Origin: Anaerolineales bacterium UBA5069
Lineage (GTDB): Bacteria; Chloroflexota; Anaerolineae; Caldilineales; Caldilineaceae
Reading direction: 5' to 3'
Length of the DNA stretch: 6,905 nt
Assembly (NCBI GenBank): GCA_002415895.1
Contig: DIAV01000115.1
Span: 1 to 6,905, forward strand
A program made the position numbers and the translations under genes. The stretch's first letter is position 1. Every line of letters begins with the position of its first letter. This document shows positions 1 through 6,801 of this stretch, piece by piece. The notes under the pieces were generated by a model, which saw nothing but the letters and a program-made list of their open reading frames with translations, had not been told where the DNA came from and searched no databases.

Positions 1-3000
1 TTGTGGGCATTTGCAGCGGCTGTGCAATGGCCCCCTCATCCACCGTGCCGTAGACGGCGAACGCCTCTGTGGTGGCGGGTGTATAGACGGGTAACTCGCC
101 CGAGATGCCATCTGCGTAGTCACCTGCGGCCGCGGCCACCTGGAAGCGCGCCGTGCCTGCGTTCACTGTGGACGCTGGGAAGCGCACCTCAACACGGTCA
201 TTGGCGGGCACCTCCACAAGCTGCCCCACTGCGCTATCAAGGGCAATGTTGGTGGTGGTCATCGCCACGCGCACGCTCAGCGGCACGTCGGTCTGGTTTT
301 GCAGCACCACGGGGAACTCGAAGGAATCGCCAAAGTTGAGGAAGCGGGGCGCGCTGGGGCGCACCATGAGCGGCAGCCGTGCCGTGATGTTGGCCTCGGC
401 GCTGCCGAAGTCGCGTTCGGTGGCGGCCACCACCATCACGCGGTAACGCGTTAGGTTGTCCGGCGCCTGGAACTCGACGCGTGCCTTGCCGTCGGCGTCA
501 GTCGTTACCGCAGGGGCGAAGATTGCCAGCGGATTGAAGTTGGTGCGTATATCGATAGGCGTAGCGGCCTGCTGCTCCGACTCTACCTTGGCGATCACGC
601 CCGCTTCCATGGCAGGCATTTCGGTGGCCATGGGCGCCGCCGCGGGCATCGCCATGTCGGCCATCGCGTCGGAGGGCATGGCCGCCGCGTACGTGGCCAC
701 TTCCTCGACGCTGCCACCGCCACCGCCGCGCCCGCCCATCATGGCTGCGGCCATGGCGGCGGGGTCAATCAGCACGATGTTGTTGCGCGCATAGGTGCTG
801 TCGATGGTCGAGCCGACCTCACGATAGAAGGTGAGGAGCGGGTCGGCAATGGAATAACCTGTGAGTGCAAGAATTGCCTCATCCACCACCACCACGGCGA
901 TCTCGGCATTGGCCACGGGCGCGCCTGCACTGTCGGTGGCCACAAGGTCGATGGCGGTTTGCGCGCCGGGCGCGAGCGCCGTCGCCTCGGGTTTGATCTC
1001 CAGCGTAAGCGTGCGGTTGACGGGCGGAATACTTAACGTCAACTGCGCAGTTGCAAAGGCGGGGCGCAGTGGCAGATCGGGCAGGGGTTCGCCCTTGTCG
1101 TCCACGCGTACGGCTGCGCCTGTCAGGTCCACCTGCACCACCAGATTGGGCACGTGGGCCTCATCAATCGGCACGCGCAGGACGGCGGTGGTGTCGGTAA
1201 TCGTAAAGCGCTCGGTGGCAATGAAGCCATTGCGCGCCACAGTGAGCAACCCTTCGGCGGGGCTGAAGGGAGACTGCACCAGCAGTTCGGCCACATCACC
1301 GGGGGCGTAGGTCTCCTTGTCGGGGATGATCTGCGCCTGCTCCTGCTGCAATGCGCGCGTGGCCGTGCTTGCGCCGCCGGAGACCCAGCGCGTCAGTTCT
1401 GTGCGGTTGAGGCGCTCGTTCTCGTCGCGCACCTCGGCCCATATGCGGTAGCTGCCGCCCGTGTCGGTGGCAAATGTGCACTGCACCGGCTCGGCGGCCG
1501 AAAGCAGTTCGCAATCCTGCACCGGGCCATCCTGCTGCACGTTGCGGCCATTGCGCCAGACGTATTCCTGCACAGCCGCGTGCACCTGCACGGGTGTCTC
1601 GGCTACAACGTTGCCGTCCACATCCGTGACGATGACATCGAATTTGAGCGGTTCACCCGCCTCAACAAACATCTGGCTGGAGCGCAGGCCCACATACAGG
1701 GCAGACGGATGCACGAGCAGGCTGGTGGAGGCGGCCCACGCCTGGCGGTTGATGTCCATGACGACGGCCTCGGCGCTCACGCTGTAGGGGCGCGGCTCCT
1801 CGGCGCGGTTGAAGCTCATGCGCAGGTAGTGCGTGCCTGTGGCGTCGGTAAGCCCGACAAGCTGGTTCTGCTGCGGTCCCTGCTGCTCGCCGCCGGCATC
1901 ATAGTAAACGTCCGCAAAGCCGCCGCCTTCGGCGTAATAACTGATCCACCAGGGCCGCCACACCCCAAAGGTAAACTCTTCCCAATTGGGCGGTGTATAG
2001 CTGGCCGGGCTGGCGTTCACCGTCCACGTGGTTTCGGCGCTGGGCAGCGCGCCGCCTGCATAGTAGCCGGCATTCACGGAGACGAGCGCGTCCTCGCCCA
2101 CAAACCACGGCCCCATGCCTTCGGGCTGCGCCTTGACCTCAAACTCGGGGCGGCGGAACTCCTGCACCTGGAAGCTGTAGTAGTTGTCGGTCATGCCAAC
2201 ACTGCTCATGCCGTTGGCTGTGAAATAGACGTTGTAGTAGCCCAGCGTGGCATTCTCAGGCAGGGTGATGGCGAAGTCGAAGCCATTGAGCGCATTCAGG
2301 TCAACCACGCCGTCGGCCATGCTGTTGCCAATGGGGTCCATCACCTCATAGCGCACTGAATAGCGCCCAGATGCCGCGCTGTCGCCCAGCAGCGTAATGT
2401 CGCCTGTGGGGCCTGCGCCAAAGCGACGCAGCCAGCCCTTGAAGTGCACCTCTTCGCCGGGCCGGTACATTTGGCGGTCGTCAAAGACATACCAGCGCAG
2501 TTCGTCATACTGATCCTGCTTGCGCCAGCCCGAGTCGTTATAGTAATCCCACACATAGCGGGGCAGAATGGCAGTGTCGTCACCCTGGGTGGCCACGAGC
2601 ATGTAGCCATTGCTCGCCTCCAGCGGCAACCGCAGCGTGCCGTCGGCGCTGGTGCTGCCCTCCGCTTTGGCGCCGTACAGCGCCACCACAACGTTGGCCA
2701 GCGGCGCGCCGTCGCTCAGGCGCGTAGCCCATGCCAGCAGCTCATCCTGGTCCGCAAGCGCATCCACAGCCAGATTTGTCACCTGCACCCACGACTGCAC
2801 GGTGGCGCGATCACGCTCACCAAAGAGCGGTTTGGGGATGTCCACAATCACAACGAACTGGCCAAAGCCCGATGCGGAGAGCATGGGTGTCAGGTCGATG
2901 GTGGTTTGCTGCAAAGCGTCTGGTTCGCCCGCGGGGGCAATGTTGTCCTCGAGCAGCAGCTCGCCGGGGGGCGTGGGCGGCGTTTCGTTCCAGAAGTCGC

Positions 3001-4627
3001 GCTGGTAGCCTTGCCATGCCTGCCAGTCATCAGGCGTCACAGCATAGACGCGCACATGCAGGCGATCATAGTTGCGCGAGAAGACGGTGAAGCCGGGGTC
3101 GGCCGCAGGGTCCACTGTGACAAGGCCCTGGTAGGGGCCGGTAAGCATGGGGTAGGCTTCATCGGTTTTGAAGGTGAAGCTTTGGTCTTCGCCCAGCGTC
3201 TGGCCGAAGATGTCCTGCATGGCGCCGTTCACCGTCAGCGTATAGGTGGATCGCCCTTCGGTTGCACCGGCAACTTGCACGATGTTGCCATAGACGTTCA
3301 CGGTCATGCCGGCCATTGTGGGCGTTGTGGTCAACCACGCCGGATCAAAGACGTTGGCATCAATTGCATTTGTGAACTGGAGTTCGAAGGGAGAGCCGGG
3401 CGGGCAAACATCGCCACCCCAACTGCAGCGCGCCGCAATGATGCGCAGTGCGCCGTAGGTTTGGAAGGTGTAGGACTGCACTGCCTGCGTCACCAGCGGA
3501 CCCTCGGCCGAGGGGGTGTTGGGGCCAATGTTGACGTTGATGGTGGCATCGTAGGGCAGCTCGGCAGTGGCGCGGAAGGCCAGCCAGCGCCCCTCGCCCG
3601 CCTGCTTGGTCAGCGCGGTAACCTGCGGGTCGGCGGCCACTTCTTCGGGCGCGGCAAGGCGCACGTCCACGGCCTCGCCATTGGCCACCACCTGCATTGT
3701 GCTGAGAACGGCCGCAGGGTCAATCAGCTGGTCAAAGCCCACAAAGAAGAGCGGATCGCGCGACTGCGGGCCGTAGGATGGGCTGGAGATGCGCACGGTG
3801 GGGGCGGGCGTGCTGAAACGCCAGCGCACAGCCTCCGCCAGCACGCCGCCCGTGGCCGAGGTTGTGCCTTCGGGAATCTCCACACTGTACTCGGTGGCCA
3901 TGGGGAAGCGATCAACGGCCGGGTCGCCCGTCTCGCCCTGGTATTCGAAGGTGAGGGTCTGCGTACCCAGCCACTTCCACACGCCGGGCAACTGCGGCGT
4001 TAGGATGACAGGGATATCACTGGCGGCCACCTGATCCAGCGTGCCCAGCGCAATCATGGGCTGGCTGAAGGTGACCTGCAGGAAGGGGGCCATGCGGATC
4101 TCGCCCTCGGGCGCGTAGCGCAGCACTTCAAGCGCTGCGTCGTCCACAACGGGCGCAACGCCTGCTGTGGACGTGGGCGGGAATGTCGCATCGATGCGAT
4201 TTTCGGGGCTGGGAGGCGGCACCGGTGCGGGGGGCAGGCGGAAGTCCACCTGGTCAGCAACGGCAGCTTCCAGCGGCGGCATGCGATTGAGCAGCGCGGC
4301 GGTTTCGTCGGCGCTAAGTGGCTCGCCCACGGTTACGGTGCGCGTAACGGCCTCCTGCGGCTGCTCGCTGCCTTCACTCAGGGTTATCTCCAGCCCATCA
4401 ACGGTGGGCGCCGGTGATGGCGTCTCCTGGTCGGGCGCGGTTGCAGCACCTCGGCGCGGCATTTCTGCTCCTGTGAATTGGGTGTGGGGGGCCATGTTCG
4501 CCGACGCGGGCAGTGCCGCCTGCGTGAGCAGCAGGCTGGCCAGCACCAGCACGTTGACAATGGTGAAGATGCGGCGGCGTGCCGAGTGGCTCGGGTGCGA
4601 ACCACGCTGTGCTTGCATGTGCGACAT
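1..4627 (-). CDS. Bacterial alpha-2-macroglobulin family protein, N-terminal 1542 residues (3' end outside window)
   Basis: This is a secreted protease-trapping protein of the alpha-2-macroglobulin superfamily. The frame is open without a stop from the ATG at 4627 to position 1. A signal peptide covers residues 1-43 (RRR at 17-19, hydrophobic 20-39, likely cleavage after LPASA). No lipobox cysteine is present, so it is probably soluble or periplasmic rather than a lipoprotein. Residues 720-734 carry the macroglobulin motif MYRPGEEVHFKGWLR (MG2-like). A bait-region domain spans about 1100-1275, with YAPGD near 1107 and VDEAILAL from 1248. A Met/Gly/Ala-rich linker follows at 1290-1356. The A2M domain starts at FNPLAIFAP (1364-1372) and PDNLTRYRV (1389-1397). 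Cysteines occur as two close pairs, C401/C408 and C1039/C1050, suggesting disulfides. A GGAGGAGG Shine-Dalgarno supports the start; M4 is an alternative. The thioester (CxEQ) domain would lie past the edge, so whether it is a thioester-type trap cannot be judged. Family call is firm. Confidence 0.93.
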   Translation of the reverse strand, partial: MSHMQAQRGSHPSHSARRRIFTIVNVLVLASLLLTQAALPASANMAPHTQFTGAEMPRRGAATAPDQETPSPAPTVDGLEITLSEGSEQPQEAVTRTVTVGEPLSADETAALLNRMPPLEAAVADQVDFRLPPAPVPPPSPENRIDATFPPTSTAGVAPVVDDAALEVLRYAPEGEIRMAPFLQVTFSQPMIALGTLDQVAASDIPVILTPQLPGVWKWLGTQTLTFEYQGETGDPAVDRFPMATEYSVEIPEGTTSATGGVLAEAVRWRFSTPAPTVRISSPSYGPQSRDPLFFVGFDQLIDPAAVLSTMQVVANGEAVDVRLAAPEEVAADPQVTALTKQAGEGRWLAFRATAELPYDATINVNIGPNTPSAEGPLVTQAVQSYTFQTYGALRIIAARCSWGGDVCPPGSPFELQFTNAIDANVFDPAWLTTTPTMAGMTVNVYGNIVQVAGATEGRSTYTLTVNGAMQDIFGQTLGEDQSFTFKTDEAYPMLTGPYQGLVTVDPAADPGFTVFSRNYDRLHVRVYAVTPDDWQAWQGYQRDFWNETPPTPPGELLLEDNIAPAGEPDALQQTTIDLTPMLSASGFGQFVVIVDIPKPLFGERDRATVQSWVQVTNLAVDALADQDELLAWATRLSDGAPLANVVVALYGAKAEGSTSADGTLRLPLEASNGYMLVATQGDDTAILPRYVWDYYNDSGWRKQDQYDELRWYVFDDRQMYRPGEEVHFKGWLRRFGAGPTGDITLLGDSAASGRYSVRYEVMDPIGNSMADGVVDLNALNGFDFAITLPENATLGYYNVYFTANGMSSVGMTDNYYSFQVQEFRRPEFEVKAQPEGMGPWFVGEDALVSVNAGYYAGGALPSAETTWTVNASPASYTPPNWEEFTFGVWRPWWISYYAEGGGFADVYYDAGGEQQGPQQNQLVGLTDATGTHYLRMSFNRAEEPRPYSVSAEAVVMDINRQAWAASTSLLVHPSALYVGLRSSQMFVEAGEPLKFDVIVTDVDGNVVAETPVQVHAAVQEYVWRNGRNVQQDGPVQDCELLSAAEPVQCTFATDTGGSYRIWAEVRDENERLNRTELTRWVSGGASTATRALQQEQAQIIPDKETYAPGDVAELLVQSPFSPAEGLLTVARNGFIATERFTITDTTAVLRVPIDEAHVPNLVVQVDLTGAAVRVDDKGEPLPDLPLRPAFATAQLTLSIPPVNRTLTLEIKPEATALAPGAQTAIDLVATDSAGAPVANAEIAVVVVDEAILALTGYSIADPLLTFYREVGSTIDSTYARNNIVLIDPAAMAAAMMGGRGGGGGSVEEVATYAAAMPSDAMADMAMPAAAPMATEMPAMEAGVIAKVESEQQAATPIDIRTNFNPLAIFAPAVTTDADGKARVEFQAPDNLTRYRVMVVAATERDFGSAEANITARLPLMVRPSAPRFLNFGDSFEFPVVLQNQTDVPLSVRVAMTTTNIALDSAVGQLVEVPANDRVEVRFPASTVNAGTARFQVAAAAGDYADGISGELPVYTPATTEAFAVYGTVDEGAIAQPLQMPT
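560..760 (-). other. Met/Ala/Gly-rich bait-like linker within the macroglobulin
   Basis: Residues about 1290-1356 of the macroglobulin are low in complexity: a GGRGGGGGS stretch, then a run such as AMPSDAMADMAMPAAAP, with ten methionines in roughly 55 residues. It lies directly between the bait-region domain (VDEAILAL) and the A2M domain (FNPLAIFAP). That is where family members carry the flexible segment that proteases cut to spring the trap. The composition is seen directly; the bait function is inferred from position. Confidence 0.6.
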
Positions 4628-4633
4628 AAACAA

Positions 4634-4643
4634 TTCCTCCTCC
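4634..4643 (-). promoter_or_regulatory. Strong Shine-Dalgarno of the macroglobulin gene
   Basis: On the minus strand, GGAGGAGGAA sits 6 bases before the ATG at 4627, with its GGAGG cores 8-11 bases away. This fixes the start and contrasts with rsmG and rex, which have no comparable site. Confidence 0.85.
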
Positions 4644-4714
4644 GGCGCGATCCGGGTGTGGGATGCGGCTGTGGTCTACGCCTGTGTGGGGGTTGGGAAA
4701 GACGCGGCGACTCG

Positions 4715-4743
4715 ATCATAGCCCGTTCGCTGTGCGTGTGCAA
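4715..4743 (-). promoter_or_regulatory. Sigma70-type promoter of the macroglobulin gene
   Basis: On the minus strand TTGCAC (4743-4738) is followed by a 17-base spacer and TATGAT (4720-4715), close to TTGACA-17-TATAAT. Transcription would begin near 4708, giving a 5' leader of about 80 bases before the ATG at 4627. No alternative of similar quality was seen in the leader. Confidence 0.6.
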
Positions 4744-4875
4744 CCCCATGCCTTTCTCTGAGACGGGCCGCAGGGGACGGATGTTCCGGATCGCGGGTAT
4801 GCATTGCGCGCAGAACTGCACCTTAGCCGGGCCACGCTCCATGCGGAGAGGGGCGTAGAGCAACCGCAGCACGCC

Positions 4876-4906
4876 CAGCACAAGCGCCCAGCACAAGCGC
4901 CCAGCA
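4876..4906 (+). repeat. 13-bp tandem repeat upstream of rsmG
   Basis: Two perfect copies of CAGCACAAGCGCC (4876-4888 and 4889-4901) are followed by a partial copy CAGCA (4902-4906). A shortened copy, CAGCACGCC, precedes them at 4867-4875. The array ends at the rsmG -10 element and occupies the place where a -35 box would be expected. It may be replication-slippage DNA or a binding-site array. Confidence 0.8.
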
Positions 4907-4923
4907 TGGTACAATATTCTGCT
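4907..4923 (+). promoter_or_regulatory. Extended -10 promoter of rsmG, probably giving a leaderless mRNA
   Basis: TGG at 4907-4909 followed by TACAAT at 4910-4915 forms an extended -10 (TGn plus a 5/6 match to TATAAT). There is no recognisable -35, which extended -10 promoters can dispense with. The expected start of transcription is about 4922, one or two bases before the ATG at 4924. No Shine-Dalgarno precedes either candidate ATG, which agrees with leaderless translation. Confidence 0.55.
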
Positions 4924-5712
4924 ATGAGCACAGACCACAAGGCCGTCCCAACTGAATATGCCGATTTGCCCCCGCTGCCGCTGCTTGAAGAAGGCTGCCG
5001 CATATTGGGGCTGACGCTGACGCCGCGCCAGATTGAGCAGTTTGCCATCTACTACCGCGCATTGGTGGCGTGGAATGAGCGCTTTAACCTCACGGCGATT
5101 ACCGATCTCGAGAACGTGCAGACCAAGCACTTCCTCGACAGCCTGGCGGGTTGGCCGCCCACCGCCGGCGAACTGGGCGTGCAGGCGAGCGCAGCACCTC
5201 GGCAGCTTCATCTTGTGGATGTCGGCACGGGCGCGGGTTTCCCCGGCGTACCCCTCAAAATTCTGCTGCCCGACCTTAAGCTCACACTGGTGGACGGCAC
5301 GGGCAAAAAAGTACTCTTTCTGAATCAGCTTGTGGCCGATTTGGGGTTGCAGCAGGTGGCCGTTGTGCAGGGGCGCGCCGAGGAACTGGGGCAGCAGGAT
5401 GCCTTCCGCGAGCGCTTTGACCTTGTGACGGCGCGCGCGGTTGCCCCGCTCAATACGCTCGTTGAGTACCTGTTGCCGCTGGTGCGCACAAACGGCTTCG
5501 CCGTTATCTACAAGGGGGCCAATGTGGCGCAGGAGTTTATTGACGCGCGCAAGGCGATTGAAGTGCTTGGCGGCGAGACAGCACGCATGGCCCCCCTTAA
5601 GGTGCCTTTCCTGGAAGAAGGGCGCTTCCTGCTGCTTGTGCGCAAGCTGCACGCCACGGCGCGCCAATACCCGCGCGGCCAGGGGCTGGCACGCACAAAA
5701 CCGCTGGCCTAA
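4924..5712 (+). CDS. rsmG: 16S rRNA (guanine527-N7)-methyltransferase RsmG (GidB)
   Basis: Cytoplasmic SAM-dependent methyltransferase that makes m7G527 in 16S rRNA; in other bacteria its loss gives low-level streptomycin resistance. The product is 262 residues, slightly longer than the usual 205-245. Family signatures appear in order: [11 protein letters not shown] (50-60), KHFLDSL (68-74), the SAM-binding loop [15 protein letters not shown] (99-113), [12 protein letters not shown] (122-133), GRAEEL (150-155) and [12 protein letters not shown] (165-176). About twenty residues at 76-97, between KHFLDSL and the SAM loop, look like a lineage-specific expansion. ATG 4924 is preferred: it lies just after the -10 element, and the family alignment starts a little downstream. 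An in-frame ATG at 4906 overlaps the promoter, and the frame extends open further upstream without conserved sequence. The gene is divergent from the macroglobulin gene and convergent with rex. Identity is near certain; the start is less so. Confidence 0.95.
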   Translation: MSTDHKAVPTEYADLPPLPLLEEGCRILGLTLTPRQIEQFAIYYRALVAWNERFNLTAITDLENVQTKHFLDSLAGWPPTAGELGVQASAAPRQLHLVDVGTGAGFPGVPLKILLPDLKLTLVDGTGKKVLFLNQLVADLGLQQVAVVQGRAEELGQQDAFRERFDLVTARAVAPLNTLVEYLLPLVRTNGFAVIYKGANVAQEFIDARKAIEVLGGETARMAPLKVPFLEEGRFLLLVRKLHATARQYPRGQGLARTKPLA

Positions 5713-5726
5713 GGCCGGCGGTTTTT
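5697..5726. terminator. Bidirectional intrinsic terminator between rsmG and rex
   Basis: CCGCTGGCC (5701-5709) and GGCCGGCGG (5713-5721) form a 9-bp stem with one G-U pair and a TAA loop (5710-5712) that is the rsmG stop codon. TTTTT follows at 5722-5726 for the plus strand. AAAA at 5697-5700 supplies the U-tract for rex transcripts on the minus strand. The left arm therefore encodes the last codons of rsmG. Confidence 0.85.
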
Positions 5727-5773
5727 CGTTCTGCTGTTGATTCCTGGTTGCCGTGCGCGGGGTGGCGCAGTGG

Positions 5774-6451
5774 TTACGCGTCCTCGATGCAGCCCTTGCG
5801 CAGATAATAGGTCATGTGCTGGAAGTGGATGACGGGGTCAATGTACTCCACGCGCACGTTTTCCGGCACACTCAGCGTAATGGGCGCATAGCAGAGAATG
5901 CTGTTGATGCCGCTCTCGATGAGCAGCGCGGATACCGCCTGCGCCGCCGCCGCAGGCACAGCCAGCACAGCCACCTGACAGTGTGTGCGCCGCACGACAA
6001 CCGGAATCTCCTCGAGCGGCTGCACAGTGATTGCGCCCAACTGCTGCCCAATCTTCTCCGGCGCGCTGTCAAAGAGCGCCACAATGCGGAAGCCGCGGTT
6101 CTCAAAGCCATTGTAGCTGGCGAGCGCCGTACCCAGGTTGCCCGCGCCCACCATCACCACCGGCCACACACAATCGACCTTAAGAATTTTCTCAAGCTGC
6201 TTGTTGAGGAAAGGGATGTTGTAGCCTGTGCCCTGTTTGCCAAATTCGCCGAAATGGCTCAGGTCCTTGCGGATTTGCGCTGAAGAGATGCCCAGCAGAT
6301 CGCCCAGTTCCTGGCTGGAGGTCACCTCGCTGCCCCGTTCCATGAGCAGTTTGAGCGTGCGCAAATAGATTGGCAGGCGCCCGATGACGATGTCGGGGAT
6401 GTCATTGCGCACGCTATCTTGTGGTTCCACCTGCGGCGCCGGCTCGTTCAT
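5774..6451 (-). CDS. rex: Redox-sensing transcriptional repressor Rex
   Basis: Dimeric cytoplasmic repressor that binds TTGTGA-type palindromes when NAD+ is high and releases them when NADH rises, controlling fermentation and respiration genes. The product is 225 residues, normal for the family. An N-terminal winged helix covers about 18-78: [12 protein letters not shown] (25-36), [20 protein letters not shown] (44-63), [11 protein letters not shown] (67-77). The Rossmann domain begins with VMVGAGNLG (99-107), carrying the GxGxxG-type dinucleotide loop. The C-terminal tail includes [12 protein letters not shown], the swapped helix region. ATG 6451 is chosen because conserved sequence begins about 17 residues later; the open frame upstream to 6673 has no family similarity. 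No clear Shine-Dalgarno precedes it. The gene is single, ends about 50 bases from a shared terminator, and diverges from the PEP-enzyme gene. Identity is very secure. Confidence 0.96.
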   Translation of the reverse strand: MNEPAPQVEPQDSVRNDIPDIVIGRLPIYLRTLKLLMERGSEVTSSQELGDLLGISSAQIRKDLSHFGEFGKQGTGYNIPFLNKQLEKILKVDCVWPVVMVGAGNLGTALASYNGFENRGFRIVALFDSAPEKIGQQLGAITVQPLEEIPVVVRRTHCQVAVLAVPAAAAQAVSALLIESGINSILCYAPITLSVPENVRVEYIDPVIHFQHMTYYLRKGCIEDA

Positions 6452-6527
6452 GGGGAGAGGCCTGGAGTGTGAAGAGAGTAGAAGGCGACCGGATTCGCGA
6501 GCGAAAGCAGCACGTAATCCTGCGCGG

Positions 6528-6557
6528 ATTGTATCACAGCCGCGATTGTACCTGCAA
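6528..6557 (-). promoter_or_regulatory. Candidate rex promoter
   Basis: On the minus strand TTGCAG (6557-6552), an 18-base spacer and TACAAT (6533-6528) preceded by TGA (6536-6534) give both a -35-like box and an extended -10. Transcription would start near 6521, about 70 bases before the rex ATG. The same TACAAT hexamer recurs 17 bases upstream at 6550-6545 without a good -35. Confidence 0.5.
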
Positions 6558-6563
6558 TCACAA
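6546..6563. promoter_or_regulatory. Candidate Rex operator over the rex promoter
   Basis: Read on the minus strand, TTGTGATTGCAGGTACAA is an 18-base imperfect palindrome (TTGT outer arms, TGCA centre) with the same length and layout as the known Rex site TTGTGAAnnnnTTCACAA. The first half-site is perfect (TTGTGA); the second matches 4 of 6. It covers the -35 box of the proposed rex promoter, so binding would block rex transcription. The sequence match is seen; autorepression is inferred from Rex biology elsewhere. Confidence 0.45.
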
Positions 6564-6663
6564 ACGCGGCATGACGCAAACAGGGCACGCATGGCGGGCC
6601 TGCGCATCGTGGCCATTAACATTGGCCTCGTTAAAACGCAATCCGCATGGCAGCACGCCCCCA

Positions 6664-6684
6664 GCGCCCACATGGTGTGGGCGC
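6664..6684. repeat. Perfect 9-bp inverted repeat, 3-base spacer
   Basis: GCGCCCACA (6664-6672) and TGTGGGCGC (6676-6684) are exact reverse complements around TGG. AAAAA follows on the plus strand rather than a T-run, and on the minus strand the T-run precedes the stem, so it is not a canonical intrinsic terminator in either direction. It may be an operator for an unknown regulator or an RNA hairpin in the leader of the right-hand gene. Confidence 0.8.
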
Positions 6685-6695
6685 AAAAATTGTGC

Positions 6696-6708
6696 GTTGC
6701 GGCGCAAC
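6696..6708. repeat. Short perfect palindrome GTTGCG-G-CGCAAC
   Basis: Two 6-bp arms flank a single G, 12 bases after the larger inverted repeat and next to a TTGTG half-site at 6690-6694. It has the size of a small operator. Function is unknown. Confidence 0.55.
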
Positions 6709-6725
6709 AGGATCAACAATAGGTG

Positions 6726-6754
6726 TTGTGCTTGAGCGCATATCGGTTTATTGT
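6726..6754 (+). promoter_or_regulatory. Weak promoter candidate for the PEP synthase-like gene
   Basis: TTGTGC (6726-6731), a 17-base spacer and TATTGT (6749-6754) have correct spacing but only partial matches to sigma70 boxes. Transcription would start near 6761, giving a leader of about 40 bases. It is the best-spaced pair I found in this stretch, but it is weak. Confidence 0.25.
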
Positions 6755-6788
6755 GGATCAACTGTGCAGCGATCAGCGATGGCTAAAC

Positions 6789-6793
6789 AAGGA
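6789..6793 (+). promoter_or_regulatory. Shine-Dalgarno AAGGA of the PEP synthase-like gene
   Basis: AAGGA lies 8 bases before the ATG at 6802. An in-frame TAA at 6784-6786 rules out a start further upstream, so the site and ATG agree. Confidence 0.6.
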
Positions 6794-6801
6794 ACTGCTC
6801 C

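Larger units (their letters stand above)
6452..6801. other. Divergent intergenic region between rex and the PEP synthase-like gene
   Basis: No credible coding sequence is seen in these 350 bases; the open frames crossing it resemble no known family. It contains the rex promoter and Rex-like operator (6528-6563), a perfect 9-bp inverted repeat (6664-6684), a smaller palindrome (6696-6708), three TTGTG half-sites (6690, 6726, 6751) and the translation signals of the right-hand gene. Its length and density of symmetrical sites suggest a regulated divergent promoter region. Confidence 0.6.

Noticed and set aside
4804..4923. N-terminal extension of RsmG to ATG 4804 or 4906.
   Set aside because: The extension includes the tandem repeat and -10 element, has no Shine-Dalgarno, and no conserved RsmG sequence lies before about residue 20 of the chosen start.
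4384..5667. 427-codon minus-strand open frame overlapping the macroglobulin start region and rsmG.
   Set aside because: It lies opposite the clearly recognisable RsmG motifs and in another frame from the macroglobulin; its protein is Arg/His-rich with no family similarity. It is a shadow.
5755..5782. tRNA-like 5' half: GCGGGGTGGCGCAGTGGTTA resembles an acceptor strand and D-arm.
   Set aside because: No anticodon arm, T-arm (GTTCGAATC-type) or pairing acceptor strand follows, and the stretch runs into the 3' end of rex. Chance resemblance.
6452..6673. N-terminal extension of Rex by 74 residues to an upstream ATG.
   Set aside because: The added residues are unlike any Rex, and the extension would put the rex promoter and operator-like site inside the coding sequence.
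6664..6690. Intrinsic terminator for a plus-strand transcript.
   Set aside because: The strong stem is followed by A residues, not T residues, and no plus-strand gene precedes it. On the minus strand the T-run is on the wrong side.
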